Positions 34,686 through 46,221 of a DNA stretch of 64,000 nt are shown here, piece by piece. The DNA is from Caldifarciminota bacterium. GTDB lineage: Bacteria > Hydrothermota > Tepidihabitantia > Tepidihabitantales > Tepidihabitantaceae. Made by a program: the position numbers and the translations under genes. Every line of letters starts with the position of its first letter. The first letter of the stretch is position 1. The DNA is taken from positions 248,001 to 312,000 of the forward strand of contig JAOABP010000001.1 in NCBI GenBank assembly GCA_026418295.1, in the 5' to 3' direction. Under the pieces are notes generated by a model. The model did no database searches and had not been told where the DNA came from. It saw nothing but the letters and a program-made list of their open reading frames with translations.

Positions 34686-36031
34686 AACCGTCTCATCACC
34701 CGCCCCTGCTGTTGCTTTTGCTCGGAGTTGCCACCGCCGTTTCCCCGCTTTTCTCCCTGCCGGTAACGCGCGACTCACTGAACAACGGTCTGATAATCAT
34801 CACCTTTGAGGACCACCGCCTGCCGATCGTGGACCTAGCGCTGATCTGTCGTTCCGGTGCTGTGTTCGAACCGCTCCCGAAGGCGGGCACCGCCAGCCTC
34901 TGCGCTCAGATGCTTCTCCGCGGCACAAAAAACTTCACTGCCGACTCGCTCGCCGCTCTGCTTGACTTCCTTGGTGCCAGCTACTCGGCAGATGCCGACT
35001 TTGACCACAGCCTGGTTCAGTTCCGGCTCCTGTCCAAGGACCTTGGAACCGGACTGGACATCCTTGCCGATATCGTCCTCAACCCCGCATTTCCGGAACC
35101 GGAGTTCCGGCTCGTCCGGGAGGAACAGCTCACCGCTGCCCGCCGTGCTTGGGACAACCCGGGCTCACTGGTAACGCTGGAATTCGACCGCATGCTCTTC
35201 GGCGACCACCGCTACAGCCTGCCGGTGCGGGGCGATACCGGCACCATTCCCCAGATTACCCTTGCCGATCTGCACCAGTTCCACGCCACCCACTTCGTGC
35301 CCAACAACTGCTTCATTGTGGCGGTCGGCGACATCAGCCCTGGAGCGCTAAAAGAAGAAATTACCCGCCGGTTCGCCGGCTGGCAGCCCGGACCGGTGCC
35401 CGCGCCCGAACCGCCTGCACTCAAACCACCGGAAAAACTGCGGGTTAAACTGATCACCCGGCCGGACATGAACCAGACCTATATCCAGTTCGGCCATCTT
35501 GGCATCTCGGTCCGCGATCCGGATCTGATTCCGGTCCGGCTCATGTCCTACATCCTAGGAGGTCCGCCGCTTTCCTCCCGGCTCGGCTTGGCGGTCCGGG
35601 AATACGCCGGGCTTGCCTATGATGTCCGCTGCTGGTTTGACCGCCGGCTCCTGACCGGCGCCTTCCGGGCAACGGTCCAGACCTCAAAACCCCAGATTGC
35701 AATTGAGAAGATGTTTGCCGAAATTGACCGGATGGCACAGACCGGTGCCACCCCACGGGAACTGCAGAAAGCGAAAAACTACTTCACCGGCTCATTTCCG
35801 CTCACCTACTCTGCCAACTCCGGCAAGCTTGACCAGCTGATCAGCTTTGAACTCTACGGCTACGGCATGGACTGGTTCACCCGCTTCCCGGTACTGGTCC
35901 GCACCACCACGCTTGAACAGATTAACACCGCTGCCCGCAACCGACTCTTTCCGGGCAGATACCTGATGGTCATCCTAGGCAACATCACCCGCGACCAGCT
36001 CAACCTCCCCGATGCAGAGTGGATTGAATAA
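34682..36031 (+). CDS. M16 family peptidase homologue without the zinc motif
   Basis: A 449-residue protein with signal peptide (HHPPLLLLLLGVATAVSPLF) and the M16 fold. The HxxEH position reads TASLCAQML, so it lacks the zinc ligands. It keeps the C-terminal Arg/Tyr-bearing segment GGPPLSSRLGLAVREYAGLAY, used by the non-catalytic M16 subunit to hold substrate. ATGA overlap with the preceding active M16 gene supports a heterodimer. It ends convergent with the propeller gene, 40 nt away. Confidence 0.92.
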   Translation: MKPSHHPPLLLLLLGVATAVSPLFSLPVTRDSLNNGLIIITFEDHRLPIVDLALICRSGAVFEPLPKAGTASLCAQMLLRGTKNFTADSLAALLDFLGASYSADADFDHSLVQFRLLSKDLGTGLDILADIVLNPAFPEPEFRLVREEQLTAARRAWDNPGSLVTLEFDRMLFGDHRYSLPVRGDTGTIPQITLADLHQFHATHFVPNNCFIVAVGDISPGALKEEITRRFAGWQPGPVPAPEPPALKPPEKLRVKLITRPDMNQTYIQFGHLGISVRDPDLIPVRLMSYILGGPPLSSRLGLAVREYAGLAYDVRCWFDRRLLTGAFRATVQTSKPQIAIEKMFAEIDRMAQTGATPRELQKAKNYFTGSFPLTYSANSGKLDQLISFELYGYGMDWFTRFPVLVRTTTLEQINTAARNRLFPGRYLMVILGNITRDQLNLPDAEWIE

Positions 36032-36071
36032 CCGCTCCCAAGATCAATAAACTTCAGAAATTGATGCCGGG

Positions 36072-38648
36072 CTACCTGATTCTGACAACCTTTTTCATGT
36101 AACGGTCAGAACCCGTTTTCAGCACAACAAAATATACCCCGGCTGAGGTCTGATGCCCCTGAACATCGCTCCCGTCCCATTGAAGCCGCACTCTGCCCTC
36201 CCTGCCGGTTGCCGTCCGCAATTGCCGGAGCAGTCTGCCACCGGCATCAAATATGCTCAATTGCGCCTCCGAAGCTGCTGGCGCCTGCAGACTGACGAGC
36301 AACCGGTCCCTGATCACCGTCGGACAGTCAAGCCGTATCCGGCTTCGGGCTTCAGGCTGAGGGGATGTGACTCCCGGACCTTCGTCCCGGAGCACAAATA
36401 TCCGGCTGTCGCCGACCAGATAAATCCGGTTATCAACCGAATCCAGTTTCATCACCCGCCAAGCTTCCCCCAGTCCCCGCAACCGGAGGAAGCTGACAAC
36501 AGAATCGGTAACGCAGTCAACCTTTGCCACCCCCCAGATATAGTGGGCGTAAAAAACCGGTAGGTTGGGATGGCTGGGATAATTGTAATAATCATCGCTA
36601 ATGCCCCACCACTTCCACGCCGTATCCGGAATCGGAGTGCTCACCTCATCGACAACCGTGTCCTGAAAAACATCATAGACACCGATCAGATGCGCAAATG
36701 GATAATAAGGTCTAATCATAGCGCAAAGATAAAGTTTATTAGTGAAAAAGCGGTTTACAAGTCCAAAATCTGCGTAATAGTAATTCAGGTCGCTATACAC
36801 CTTCACGATCGAATCGGTGGTCACATCAATCTTGACCAGAAAGGGAGAATTGGGCAGTATGTTGGCAAAAACGACATACAACCCCCGGACCGCCGGCATC
36901 CTTATCGCCGGTGAGAGAATCCCCTGCCCGGCCGGGATACCACGGATGAGCTTCTGCAGTTCGTCAGTAGCAAGGTCCATCACCGCAATCCGGTTGTCCC
37001 AGTAACCCTGAACATAATATTTATTAACCTCGGGATAAAAAATGACAAAACTGGTGCCGACCAGTGGCAGGTCCAGCACCTTGATGACCGTATCCGCATC
37101 GGAATCAATGATCGACAGATAGCCGTTGGGATACTCGGTATGACTGCAGTAAATCCGGTTTTTGAAAAAGGTAAGCAATGTCGGCATGGGTCGAACCGGT
37201 ATGTCATAAGCTATCGCCCCCTGGTCGCAGTCAAAAACCCTGATGCGTCCCCCTTCCGGGTCCGGAATGTATAACCTTCTCTCATCCGGATGGGGATACA
37301 GCTTCACCTCATATTCACGTCGGGCGGGGCAGAGCGTAAATGCCTGAAGATAATTACCCGATTCTCCGTCAACCACCCAAAGCTGAAACGAATCCCGGAT
37401 TTCGGTCAAAAGATAAAACCGGCTCAGACGGCGGTTGTGAACTAAATCCCAGATCCGCTCCACACCGAGCATCCGCGTCCTGCGCACCTGCCAGCTGATC
37501 GGATCGTATGCCAAAAGGAGCGCCGTTCCTTCAGAAAAATAATACTTGCCGATAAGGATCTGCCCCCGCATCGGATCCCAGGTCAGAGCGGCATACCAGG
37601 GATTAACCCGGAATGTGGAATCGGCAAACACCAGAGAGTCGCCCCCACAGTCAATGCCGGCAAGCAGGTTGTCGCAGATAACAGCCAGCCGATCAAGTTC
37701 CGGGATGCAACAGAATTCAAGATACCCGCCTCTGCCGAGGAATATCTCCTTTATCAGGGTATCATGGTTGCAGTCAACTACTCCGATGCTACCAGCATTC
37801 ATCAGATATAGTTTACTGCCCGCGGAGTCGGTCGCAAACTGACCTCCCAGAAAGGGAATCCACCTGACGATCCGGTTCTGCTCACCGTCCACCACCGCCA
37901 CCTCATCATTCAGCCCGAAGTAGAGCTTGTTCCGGTGCGGATGCACCAGAACCCCCCGGTAAAACCGCCGCTGCAGACAGAAGGTATCGACAACGGTGTT
38001 GGTCCGGCTATCAAACACCGTGCACCAGGCAAAGGTATCCAGCACCGGATAAAGCTGGTAATGTCCTGTAATCACATAATAGCAGTTGTTATGGTGATTC
38101 CAGAAAACATAGTCGGGCGGACAGCTGTCAACGGTAGTAATGACGGCACGCACTGAGTCGGTCCGGCAGTCAATAACCCGCAGCCGGCAGGATTCGGCAG
38201 TGATAATAATGCACCCTTCGGAATCGTTATACGCCATAGACATAAAGTCGGTAACGGGATAACGGGCAGTTATGGAATCAGTAAGTGTGCTGACAATTGT
38301 CATGATTGGCAGACCGCTGTCCCGTCCTGCCACATACAACTTGTGATACCTAGGCACAAACAGTTGCTGTTGTTTGTCCGTCCCTATAATTGCCGGGTGT
38401 TCGCCGAGCGTCGGAATTTCACCACTGACCGTAAAACTGCCAAGGTCAAGCACCAGAGTCATGCCCTCAATGACGACATAGTAGAGCTTTGAACCGTCAA
38501 TCGCCAGATACCGTGCTCTACCACCGGTTGCCCCGCCACATACGGTATCGGCAACTGGAATCACCCGCTCAAGCGTAATCGCACCGGCAGTTGTAATCAG
38601 GGGTAGAACAACTGCCATAACGGTAACAATCAATTTTTTCAGCATCAT
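36072..38648 (-). CDS. Large secreted YVTN-type beta-propeller protein with C-terminal sorting domain
   Basis: An 858-residue protein. A signal peptide (LKKLIVTVMAVVLPLITTAGA) is followed by many ~45-residue beta-propeller repeats of the YVTN/YncE type (for example NKLYFGLNDEVAVVDGEQN, NRIVRWIP, GYLSIIDSDADTVIKVL). The C-terminus is a FlgD/T9SS-like domain (AQLSIFDAGGRLLRQL ... TSAGVYFVVLKTG ... VVRIR). The protein probably sits on the surface or is released; a binding partner is unknown. AAGGAGG precedes ATG. It is cotranscribed after the Kelch-like gene. Confidence 0.85.
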   Translation of the reverse strand: MMLKKLIVTVMAVVLPLITTAGAITLERVIPVADTVCGGATGGRARYLAIDGSKLYYVVIEGMTLVLDLGSFTVSGEIPTLGEHPAIIGTDKQQQLFVPRYHKLYVAGRDSGLPIMTIVSTLTDSITARYPVTDFMSMAYNDSEGCIIITAESCRLRVIDCRTDSVRAVITTVDSCPPDYVFWNHHNNCYYVITGHYQLYPVLDTFAWCTVFDSRTNTVVDTFCLQRRFYRGVLVHPHRNKLYFGLNDEVAVVDGEQNRIVRWIPFLGGQFATDSAGSKLYLMNAGSIGVVDCNHDTLIKEIFLGRGGYLEFCCIPELDRLAVICDNLLAGIDCGGDSLVFADSTFRVNPWYAALTWDPMRGQILIGKYYFSEGTALLLAYDPISWQVRRTRMLGVERIWDLVHNRRLSRFYLLTEIRDSFQLWVVDGESGNYLQAFTLCPARREYEVKLYPHPDERRLYIPDPEGGRIRVFDCDQGAIAYDIPVRPMPTLLTFFKNRIYCSHTEYPNGYLSIIDSDADTVIKVLDLPLVGTSFVIFYPEVNKYYVQGYWDNRIAVMDLATDELQKLIRGIPAGQGILSPAIRMPAVRGLYVVFANILPNSPFLVKIDVTTDSIVKVYSDLNYYYADFGLVNRFFTNKLYLCAMIRPYYPFAHLIGVYDVFQDTVVDEVSTPIPDTAWKWWGISDDYYNYPSHPNLPVFYAHYIWGVAKVDCVTDSVVSFLRLRGLGEAWRVMKLDSVDNRIYLVGDSRIFVLRDEGPGVTSPQPEARSRIRLDCPTVIRDRLLVSLQAPAASEAQLSIFDAGGRLLRQLRTATGREGRVRLQWDGSDVQGHQTSAGVYFVVLKTGSDRYMKKVVRIR

Positions 38649-38667
38649 CGCCGCCTCCTTTCCATTT

Positions 38668-39488
38668 TTACCTGACCGTGACCGTGCGGGTCAGGACCGT
38701 TTCAGGCGTGCGCACCTGCACAATATATACTCCGGGTACTGAACGCATCCCATGCCCATCGGTCAAATCCCAGGTCGCCGAATGGACACCTGCATTCAGC
38801 AGCCGGTCAAGCAGTGCGCACACCCGCCTGCCGGCAATATCGCAGATCGTCACTGCACATCTTCCGGGTTTCCGGTTGATAAACTCCAGCCTGACATTGT
38901 GCACCGCCGGCTCCGGATAAACTTTCAGGTCCGGGGCGGGGCATATCCCTTGTGGACAGTTCGCGCCAGCGCGGAATATCATTCGGCTGAATACCACCCG
39001 CACCGCCTGCAAGCGGTCCGTATTTGAAAATCCGGCGGAAAGTGTCCCCGGGTATCGCATACACCCAATACAGATTGTCAACGATGGCAAATGCTAACGA
39101 ACCGCCCTGACTGACCGGAAACGGGATATCCGGATACCGCAGCCAGCTGTTGTCTGAAATCCGGTAACGCCAGAACTGCTTCGTCCCCCCCAACGAGCAC
39201 ATAGATGTTGTCATTCAAATCCGAGGCAAGCGCTGCACCTGGACCAAAATTCACATCCCCGGGGAAATCAGCCGGTGAATCATCCCATCGGTCAAGATTA
39301 ATAAGATAACGATACAGCTTTTTGGTTCCGCCAAAGATGGCATAGAGGGTCTTGGGATTTTCAATTCCGAAAACCAGCGCTGAACCGGCATACTGCCACT
39401 GCGGCGTGTCCGCCCGTCTTTCCCAGCCGGCAGAACCGATCTCTGCCAGCACCAGTGTCAGGATAAAAAACCTTATCAACCTCGCCAT
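38668..39488 (-). pseudogene. Kelch-like secreted protein with sorting domain, two frameshifts as sequenced
   Basis: Read across three frames, this gives a ~272-residue protein. A signal peptide (RLIRFFILTLVLAEIGSA) is followed by Kelch-like repeats (NIYVLVGG then TKQFWRYRISDNSWLRYP) and a T9SS-type end (DLKVYPEPAVHNVRLEF ... SVPGVYIVQVRTPE). The first break is at C7 (39185-39191): six bases would restore the frame between VLVGG and TKQFW. The second is near 38932-38990, where one base too many, perhaps in the GGGG runs at 38932-38940, separates the Kelch part from the sorting domain. Total length 821 nt is two more than a multiple of three. Either a decaying gene or sequencing errors; a perfect promoter and AGGAGG precede it, favouring errors. 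Confidence 0.75.
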
Positions 39489-39533
39489 CGTAACCTCCTT
39501 TCTTAAAAATGGAGGCGGCGATGATGCGCATAT

Positions 39534-39561
39534 ATTATAAGAACCGGGCAGTTTTTGTCAA
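39534..39561 (-). promoter_or_regulatory. Consensus promoter for the Kelch/propeller operon
   Basis: TTGACA (39561-39556), 16-nt spacer, TATAAT (39539-39534): both hexamers perfect. It is followed by a leader with AAAGGAGG before ATG at 39488. Confidence 0.75.
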
Positions 39562-39649
39562 AAGGATAATCGATTATTTGTGCATTTTAATGCATAAATA
39601 TTAAGTATAACAATCGTTTTATATCTCATTAACCACCAGATACTTACCT

Positions 39650-39763
39650 ATGAAAGACAAAAACCGACAGCCGGCATGGGGTTCACCCCGGGCAATTGCC
39701 CAGCTGGTAGTGTGGGTTAAACAGTGGGCAGATTTCCCTTATGGAGTATTGAGAAAATCTTGA
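39650..39763 (+). CDS. Possible 37-residue small protein
   Basis: An open frame starting MKDKNRQPAWGSPRAIAQLV and continuing through a Trp-rich amphipathic stretch (VWVKQWADFPYGVL) to a basic end. GATACT lies 5 nt before ATG, resembling the leaderless pattern, but no good -35 is seen. I know no homologue. It could be chance. Confidence 0.2.
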   Translation: MKDKNRQPAWGSPRAIAQLVVWVKQWADFPYGVLRKS

Positions 39764-39811
39764 TTCCGCTCCGCTTTGACTGCCAACGGACAGGCAGGTC
39801 TGTAAACAGAG

Positions 39812-39841
39812 ACCGGCTCCGGTCGGTCTGCCGGAGCCGGT
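39812..39841 (-). terminator. Hairpin after the substrate-binding protein gene
   Basis: A perfect 11-bp stem, ACCGGCTCCGG (39812-39822) with CCGGAGCCGGT (39831-39841), has an 8-nt loop and lies 30 nt past the minus-strand stop at 39871. The T-tract on the minus side is weak (TCTCTGTTT), so termination strength is uncertain. Confidence 0.55.
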
Positions 39842-39870
39842 TCGGTTGCTGGTAACAGTCTGCCTTTTAC

Positions 39871-41010
39871 TTACGGGGCAAACGAGGTCACAAACCGTTG
39901 ACCGGTCTCGGTGTACTGGATGATCGTCGCCAGTTTGATCGGGTTGCCGAACTCGTCAAAGGTGATCGTGCCCGAGACACAGGGGTAGTCCCGGATCTTG
40001 CTCAGCGCCTCCCGAATCTCATCCGGCTTGGCATTGGGCGCATTCTTGAGTGCGGCGATCAGCAGAAGCCCCGCATCATACCCGAGAGTGGCAAAGGCAT
40101 CCGGCTTCTGGCCGTAGCGCGCCTGATACTTGTTCACCCAGTTCTGAACCTCAGGCCTGGGATCATCAGCCGAGTAGTGGTTGACAAAGTAGCTGCCCGC
40201 CACCTCCTTGCCCGCAATCTCCAGCATCGCCGGTGAATCCCAGCCATCACCGCCGAGGAAGCGAGTGACCAGCCCGAGCTGATATGCCTGCTTGACGATC
40301 AGACCGACCTTGTTGTAGTAGTCAGGGAGAAACACGAGGTCCGGCTTCTGCTGTTTGATTTTGGTCAAAAGAGCCGAGAAGTCGACATCATCCTTCTGAT
40401 AGGACTCATAGGCCACCACCTTTCCGCCCGCCGCCTCAAAGAAGCGCTTGAAGTAGTCCGCAAGCCCGCGGGAGTAATCATTGCCGACATCGAACATTAT
40501 GGCAGCGGTCTTGGCCTTGAGACTGTCAATTGCAAACCGTGCCGCCACCACCCCCTGGAAGGAGTCGGTGAAGCAGGCACGGAAGATGAACTCCTTGTGC
40601 CTGCCGTCATCGGTAACCGTTACCTTAGGATTGGTCGAAGTGGGGGTGATCATCGGAATCCGCGCCACCTGGCACTTGTCCGCCAGCGGCAAGGAGCACT
40701 TGGTGGACACCGAACCGATGATCGCCACGACACCGTCCAGCTCAATCAGCTTGCCACCGGCATTTGCCGCCTCAGTCGGGTCGTTCTTATCATCAGAAAT
40801 AAACAGCTTGATCTGTTTGCCGTTGACACCGCCGGCACGGTTTGCCTCCTCAATTGCGAGCATGATGCCGTTGACTGTTGATTCGCCGAAGGTCTTGACA
40901 TCACCGGTGAGCGGAGCGACCACGCCCACCTTGATCACATTGCCCGGACCGCAGGAAAGAATCGCCAGTCCGAGCCCGAGAGTTAAAATCAGGACTGTCA
41001 GATTACGCAT
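39871..41010 (-). CDS. Branched-chain amino acid-type ABC transporter substrate-binding lipoprotein
   Basis: A 379-residue periplasmic-binding protein of the LivJ/receptor-family-ligand-binding type, with lipoprotein signal (LGLGLAILSC). The family opening VIKVGVVAPLTGDVKTFGES and the segment GVVAIIGSVSTKCSLPLAD are clear. The ligand is probably an amino acid or similar small molecule. No permease or ATPase genes are beside it, so it is either an orphan partner or serves components elsewhere. GGAGGAG precedes ATG. It is the last gene of the ptsH-to-tgt run, followed by a hairpin. Confidence 0.9.
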   Translation of the reverse strand: MRNLTVLILTLGLGLAILSCGPGNVIKVGVVAPLTGDVKTFGESTVNGIMLAIEEANRAGGVNGKQIKLFISDDKNDPTEAANAGGKLIELDGVVAIIGSVSTKCSLPLADKCQVARIPMITPTSTNPKVTVTDDGRHKEFIFRACFTDSFQGVVAARFAIDSLKAKTAAIMFDVGNDYSRGLADYFKRFFEAAGGKVVAYESYQKDDVDFSALLTKIKQQKPDLVFLPDYYNKVGLIVKQAYQLGLVTRFLGGDGWDSPAMLEIAGKEVAGSYFVNHYSADDPRPEVQNWVNKYQARYGQKPDAFATLGYDAGLLLIAALKNAPNAKPDEIREALSKIRDYPCVSGTITFDEFGNPIKLATIIQYTETGQRFVTSFAP

Positions 41011-41028
41011 TGACTCCTCCTTTTCTGA

Positions 41029-43157
<2,129 letters not shown>

Positions 43158-43168
43158 ACCCGCTCCTG

Positions 43169-44206
43169 TTATCGCTTCTGCGCCAGCACCAGCTTTAACC
43201 GGTCGATTTTCGGAATCACCATCGGATCAACATTACGGCGCCGTGCCAGTTCGATACTGAGCAAATCGCCCCGCACCACCTGCGAAAACAGCCGGGCACA
43301 GCCAGACCTTCCGGCAGATTCCAGCTGGACATTTTCCACAATTGTGCCGCGAATCAGTTTCAGCATCTGGCCCAACCGGACCAGCGTCCGGGAATGGCTT
43401 GTCGGATCAACCAGTGCGATCACCGCCACCTTTCCATCAAGAAAAAGGGGCGAACCAAAGCCCATGATCTCATTATGACTCGCCTCCGGTAATGTTCCCC
43501 AGTGTGCCAGCATCTTGGCATTTTCATTCAGCTGACATTGCAGGCGGTAGGCAGCAGTATCCAACAGCCGACTGGTTGAATAAACAATAATGAACCGGTC
43601 TGCAATTTTCCGGCTTAACCGCACTGCCCAGCGGTGCCATGCGGACAGATTTCTTCTCACCAGTCTGCCGGTTTCTCTGATGTCAGGCAGGAAACTGCGG
43701 CACCGGCCAAGACGGTTCAGCACCACCAGAATTGCCACGCTCATCAGCCCGATCGCACACCGCGGCGGCATTCCGCCAGGAATCAGAATCAGGGGCACTC
43801 CACCCTGTTGCGCCTTTTCCGCCAGCTTGCCCCCGCTCGTGACTACCACAACTTTAGCCCGCTGTTTTATTGCCGCATCATATACAGCCAGTGTTTCTTC
43901 AGTATTCCCGGAATAACTTATTGTCAGAATCAAAGTTTGTTCGGAGATACCGGCAGGCAGGGAATAATCGCGCACGACCGTAAGCCACCGCCCGCCCTCC
44001 GCTTCCAGAATGCTCCGGACAATATCAGCACCCATCGCCGAACCACCCATTGCCCCGACGATAACCTGGTCAATGACAGATTCGGATGGCAGCGGTGCAC
44101 TGCTGGCAATTTCCCACGCTGTACTCAGCTGCTCCGGCAGCCCCCAGATAAGTTCCTTCATTCGCTGATAGCCAGTGTTATTCACCACCCGCCCCCTTGA
44201 CCGCAT
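43169..44206 (-). CDS. Bifunctional phosphoglucose/phosphomannose isomerase
   Basis: A 345-residue SIS-domain isomerase of the archaeal/deep-bacterial type, interconverting fructose 6-phosphate with glucose and mannose 6-phosphates. Motifs are VGAMGGSAMGADIV, LILTISYSGNTEET (phosphate binding) and PLILIPGGMPPRCAIG. Several starts are possible: ATG 44206, GTG 44188 or 44185 (after a G-rich GGGGGCGGG), or ATG 44161. The longer ones overlap ptsI. Confidence 0.9.
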   Translation of the reverse strand: MRSRGRVVNNTGYQRMKELIWGLPEQLSTAWEIASSAPLPSESVIDQVIVGAMGGSAMGADIVRSILEAEGGRWLTVVRDYSLPAGISEQTLILTISYSGNTEETLAVYDAAIKQRAKVVVVTSGGKLAEKAQQGGVPLILIPGGMPPRCAIGLMSVAILVVLNRLGRCRSFLPDIRETGRLVRRNLSAWHRWAVRLSRKIADRFIIVYSTSRLLDTAAYRLQCQLNENAKMLAHWGTLPEASHNEIMGFGSPLFLDGKVAVIALVDPTSHSRTLVRLGQMLKLIRGTIVENVQLESAGRSGCARLFSQVVRGDLLSIELARRRNVDPMVIPKIDRLKLVLAQKR

Positions 44207-45959
44207 GGAGAGAACGTGCCAGTTTCGTAAACCGGTGATGCACTTCCCGCTCCAGCAGTCGTTCCACCTCCAGCGCGGTTGAAAGTTTCAACGCCTGATG
44301 TGCCACCTCGGCAGCAACGCCGGTATCAATTGACCGGATCACCTGTTTGGTCTCAGGAAGCAGTCCGGGCACAACCGAAATTTCGTCCACTCCCATACCC
44401 AGCAGCAGAACCACGCCCATGGGATCGGCACCGAACTCCCCGCACATGCCAACCCAGATACCCTGTTCGTGCGCAGCATCAATTGTATTCTTAATCAGAC
44501 GCAGAACCGCCGGATGAAAATGGTCAAACAGTCTTGCTACCCGTTCATTCCCACGGTCTACCGCCAGCGTATACTGAGTTAAATCGTTTGAACCGATTGA
44601 GAGAAACCTGCTTTCCCGGGCAAACTGCTGGGCAAGAATTGCTGCCGAGGGCGTCTCAACCATCACCCCGACTTCAACATTTTCATCAAACGGCTTCCCT
44701 TCCTTCCTCAATTCCTTCTTTGCCTCCTCAAGTACCAGTTTTGCCCGGCGCAATTCCTCAATTGTTGCTACCATGGGAAACATTATTTTGACATTACCGG
44801 CAGCGGATGCCCGGAGAATTGCCCGCAGCTGATTTTTGAACAGCGCAATATCGTCCAGACAGAAACGGATCGCCCGCCAGCCCAGAAACGGATTTGCCTC
44901 AGTATAACCGGGAATCACCTTGTCCCCGCCCAGATCAAAAGTCCTGATAATTACTGGAAAGGGTCTGAACAGCTCTGCCACATCCCGGTAAATCTCAAAC
45001 TGCTCTTCCTCAGTAGGGGGACGACGTCGCGCCAGAAAGAGATATTCGGTCCGAAAAAGCCCAATTCCCCTCGCCCCGTTGTCTTTGGCCTGCCGAGCCT
45101 CTATCAGAAATTCCACATTGGCAGACAGATCAATCATTTTGCCATCAAGCGTTACCGGCGCCTCCTCAACCAGTGCCTTCAATGATGCCCGGCGCCGCTG
45201 TTCCCGCTTGATCTCTGCCTCATAGGTTTTCAGTCGGTTTGCGCTTGGATTGAGAATCGCCAACCCCCGGTACCCGTCCACAAGAATCTCATCCCCCTCC
45301 TGAATCATCTTCAGGATTGCATCCGCTCCGAATACCGCCGGAATTTCCTTAGCCTTTGCCATAATGGCGGTGTGAGAGGTCTTACCGCCTGCCTCCAGCA
45401 CTATACCCGCCACCTTTGCCGGATCCAGCAGTGCAGCATCGGATGGGGGCAACTGATGTGCCACCAGCACCGACCCCGGTTTTACCCCGAAAATTGAAGG
45501 AAGATTGTCACCCAGCAGCACGCTCAGCACCCGTGCCGAAACATCCGCCATATCCGCGAACCGTTCGCGAAAAAACGGCACTTGAGCAGCCCTACCGCTC
45601 ACTGTCAACCCCTTCAGAGTTTGACTGTAAGCAAATTCGGCGTTGCGCAGCTGCTCCCGAATGTATCGCTCGGTCTCATTCAATACTTCCTCATCAGTCA
45701 GAAGCGCCAGCTGAACATCAATAAATTCGGCAAAATCTTTCCCCATCTCCCGCCCCACCTGCTGATGGAGCTCCCGGAGTTCCGCTTCAACATTCCGGAC
45801 TGCCCGACGAAAACGTTCCACTTCCGAATCAATATCATCAGGTTTGAGCACCCGCTCGCTGATTACCGGCAGATAAGGCTGATAAACAAACACCGGGCCG
45901 CGGGCAAACCCGGAGGAAACCGGAATGCCGTGAAAAATCTTCTCTTTCTTAATGCTCAT
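44178..45959 (-). CDS. ptsI: PTS enzyme I (phosphoenolpyruvate-protein phosphotransferase)
   Basis: A 593-residue enzyme that transfers phosphate from PEP to HPr. The phosphorylated His196 lies in EAGGKTSHTAIMAKA, PEP-binding residues in GIGLFRTEYLFLARR, and the catalytic Cys in GMCGEFGADP. The start overlaps the ptsH end by 11 nt, so the two are coupled. No sugar-specific EII genes are in the window; the pair may serve regulation or EII genes elsewhere. Confidence 0.95.
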   Translation of the reverse strand: MSIKKEKIFHGIPVSSGFARGPVFVYQPYLPVISERVLKPDDIDSEVERFRRAVRNVEAELRELHQQVGREMGKDFAEFIDVQLALLTDEEVLNETERYIREQLRNAEFAYSQTLKGLTVSGRAAQVPFFRERFADMADVSARVLSVLLGDNLPSIFGVKPGSVLVAHQLPPSDAALLDPAKVAGIVLEAGGKTSHTAIMAKAKEIPAVFGADAILKMIQEGDEILVDGYRGLAILNPSANRLKTYEAEIKREQRRRASLKALVEEAPVTLDGKMIDLSANVEFLIEARQAKDNGARGIGLFRTEYLFLARRRPPTEEEQFEIYRDVAELFRPFPVIIRTFDLGGDKVIPGYTEANPFLGWRAIRFCLDDIALFKNQLRAILRASAAGNVKIMFPMVATIEELRRAKLVLEEAKKELRKEGKPFDENVEVGVMVETPSAAILAQQFARESRFLSIGSNDLTQYTLAVDRGNERVARLFDHFHPAVLRLIKNTIDAAHEQGIWVGMCGEFGADPMGVVLLLGMGVDEISVVPGLLPETKQVIRSIDTGVAAEVAHQALKLSTALEVERLLEREVHHRFTKLARSLHAVKGAGGE

Positions 45960-46209
45960 CGCCGGTCAGTTTCTCCTTGAGCACTACAAACGCCTCCGCC
46001 TCATCTTCGCCACTGACCTCTAGAATTACCGTGCTGCCCTTTTCCGCTGCCAGTGTCAGAATTGCCAGAATACTCTTGCCATTAACCCAGATACCGTCCT
46101 TTGCCAGCCGGACCCGGGACTTGAAACGTTCAGCCAGCTTTACAAACTCCGCTGCAGGCCGGGCATGGAGCCCGACTGGACCTCCAATAATAACTTCCTC
46201 TCTGATCAT
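45949..46209 (-). CDS. ptsH: PTS phosphocarrier protein HPr
   Basis: An 86-residue HPr with the active-site His15 (GLHARPAAEF) and a regulatory-type Ser46 (NGKSILAILTLA). Both positions match the family exactly, so Ser phosphorylation by an HPr kinase is possible, though no kinase gene is visible. The promoter -10 is 12 nt before ATG and no Shine-Dalgarno is seen. Confidence 0.95.
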   Translation of the reverse strand: MIREEVIIGGPVGLHARPAAEFVKLAERFKSRVRLAKDGIWVNGKSILAILTLAAEKGSTVILEVSGEDEAEAFVVLKEKLTGDEH

Positions 46210-46221
46210 CGGCGGTGGCTA

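Larger units (their letters stand above)
39562..39870. other. Intergenic stretch upstream of the Kelch operon and downstream of the binding-protein gene
   Basis: AT-rich sequence at 39,562-39,640 contains the inverted repeat TGCATTTTAATGCA. A 37-codon open frame (39650-39763) and a strong hairpin (39812-39841) follow; both are listed separately. Nothing else is supported. Confidence 0.5.

Noticed and set aside
39690-39720. tRNA-like fragment (GGGCAATTGCCCAGCTGGTAG)
   Set aside because: Only a D-arm-like stretch; no anticodon or T-arm follows.
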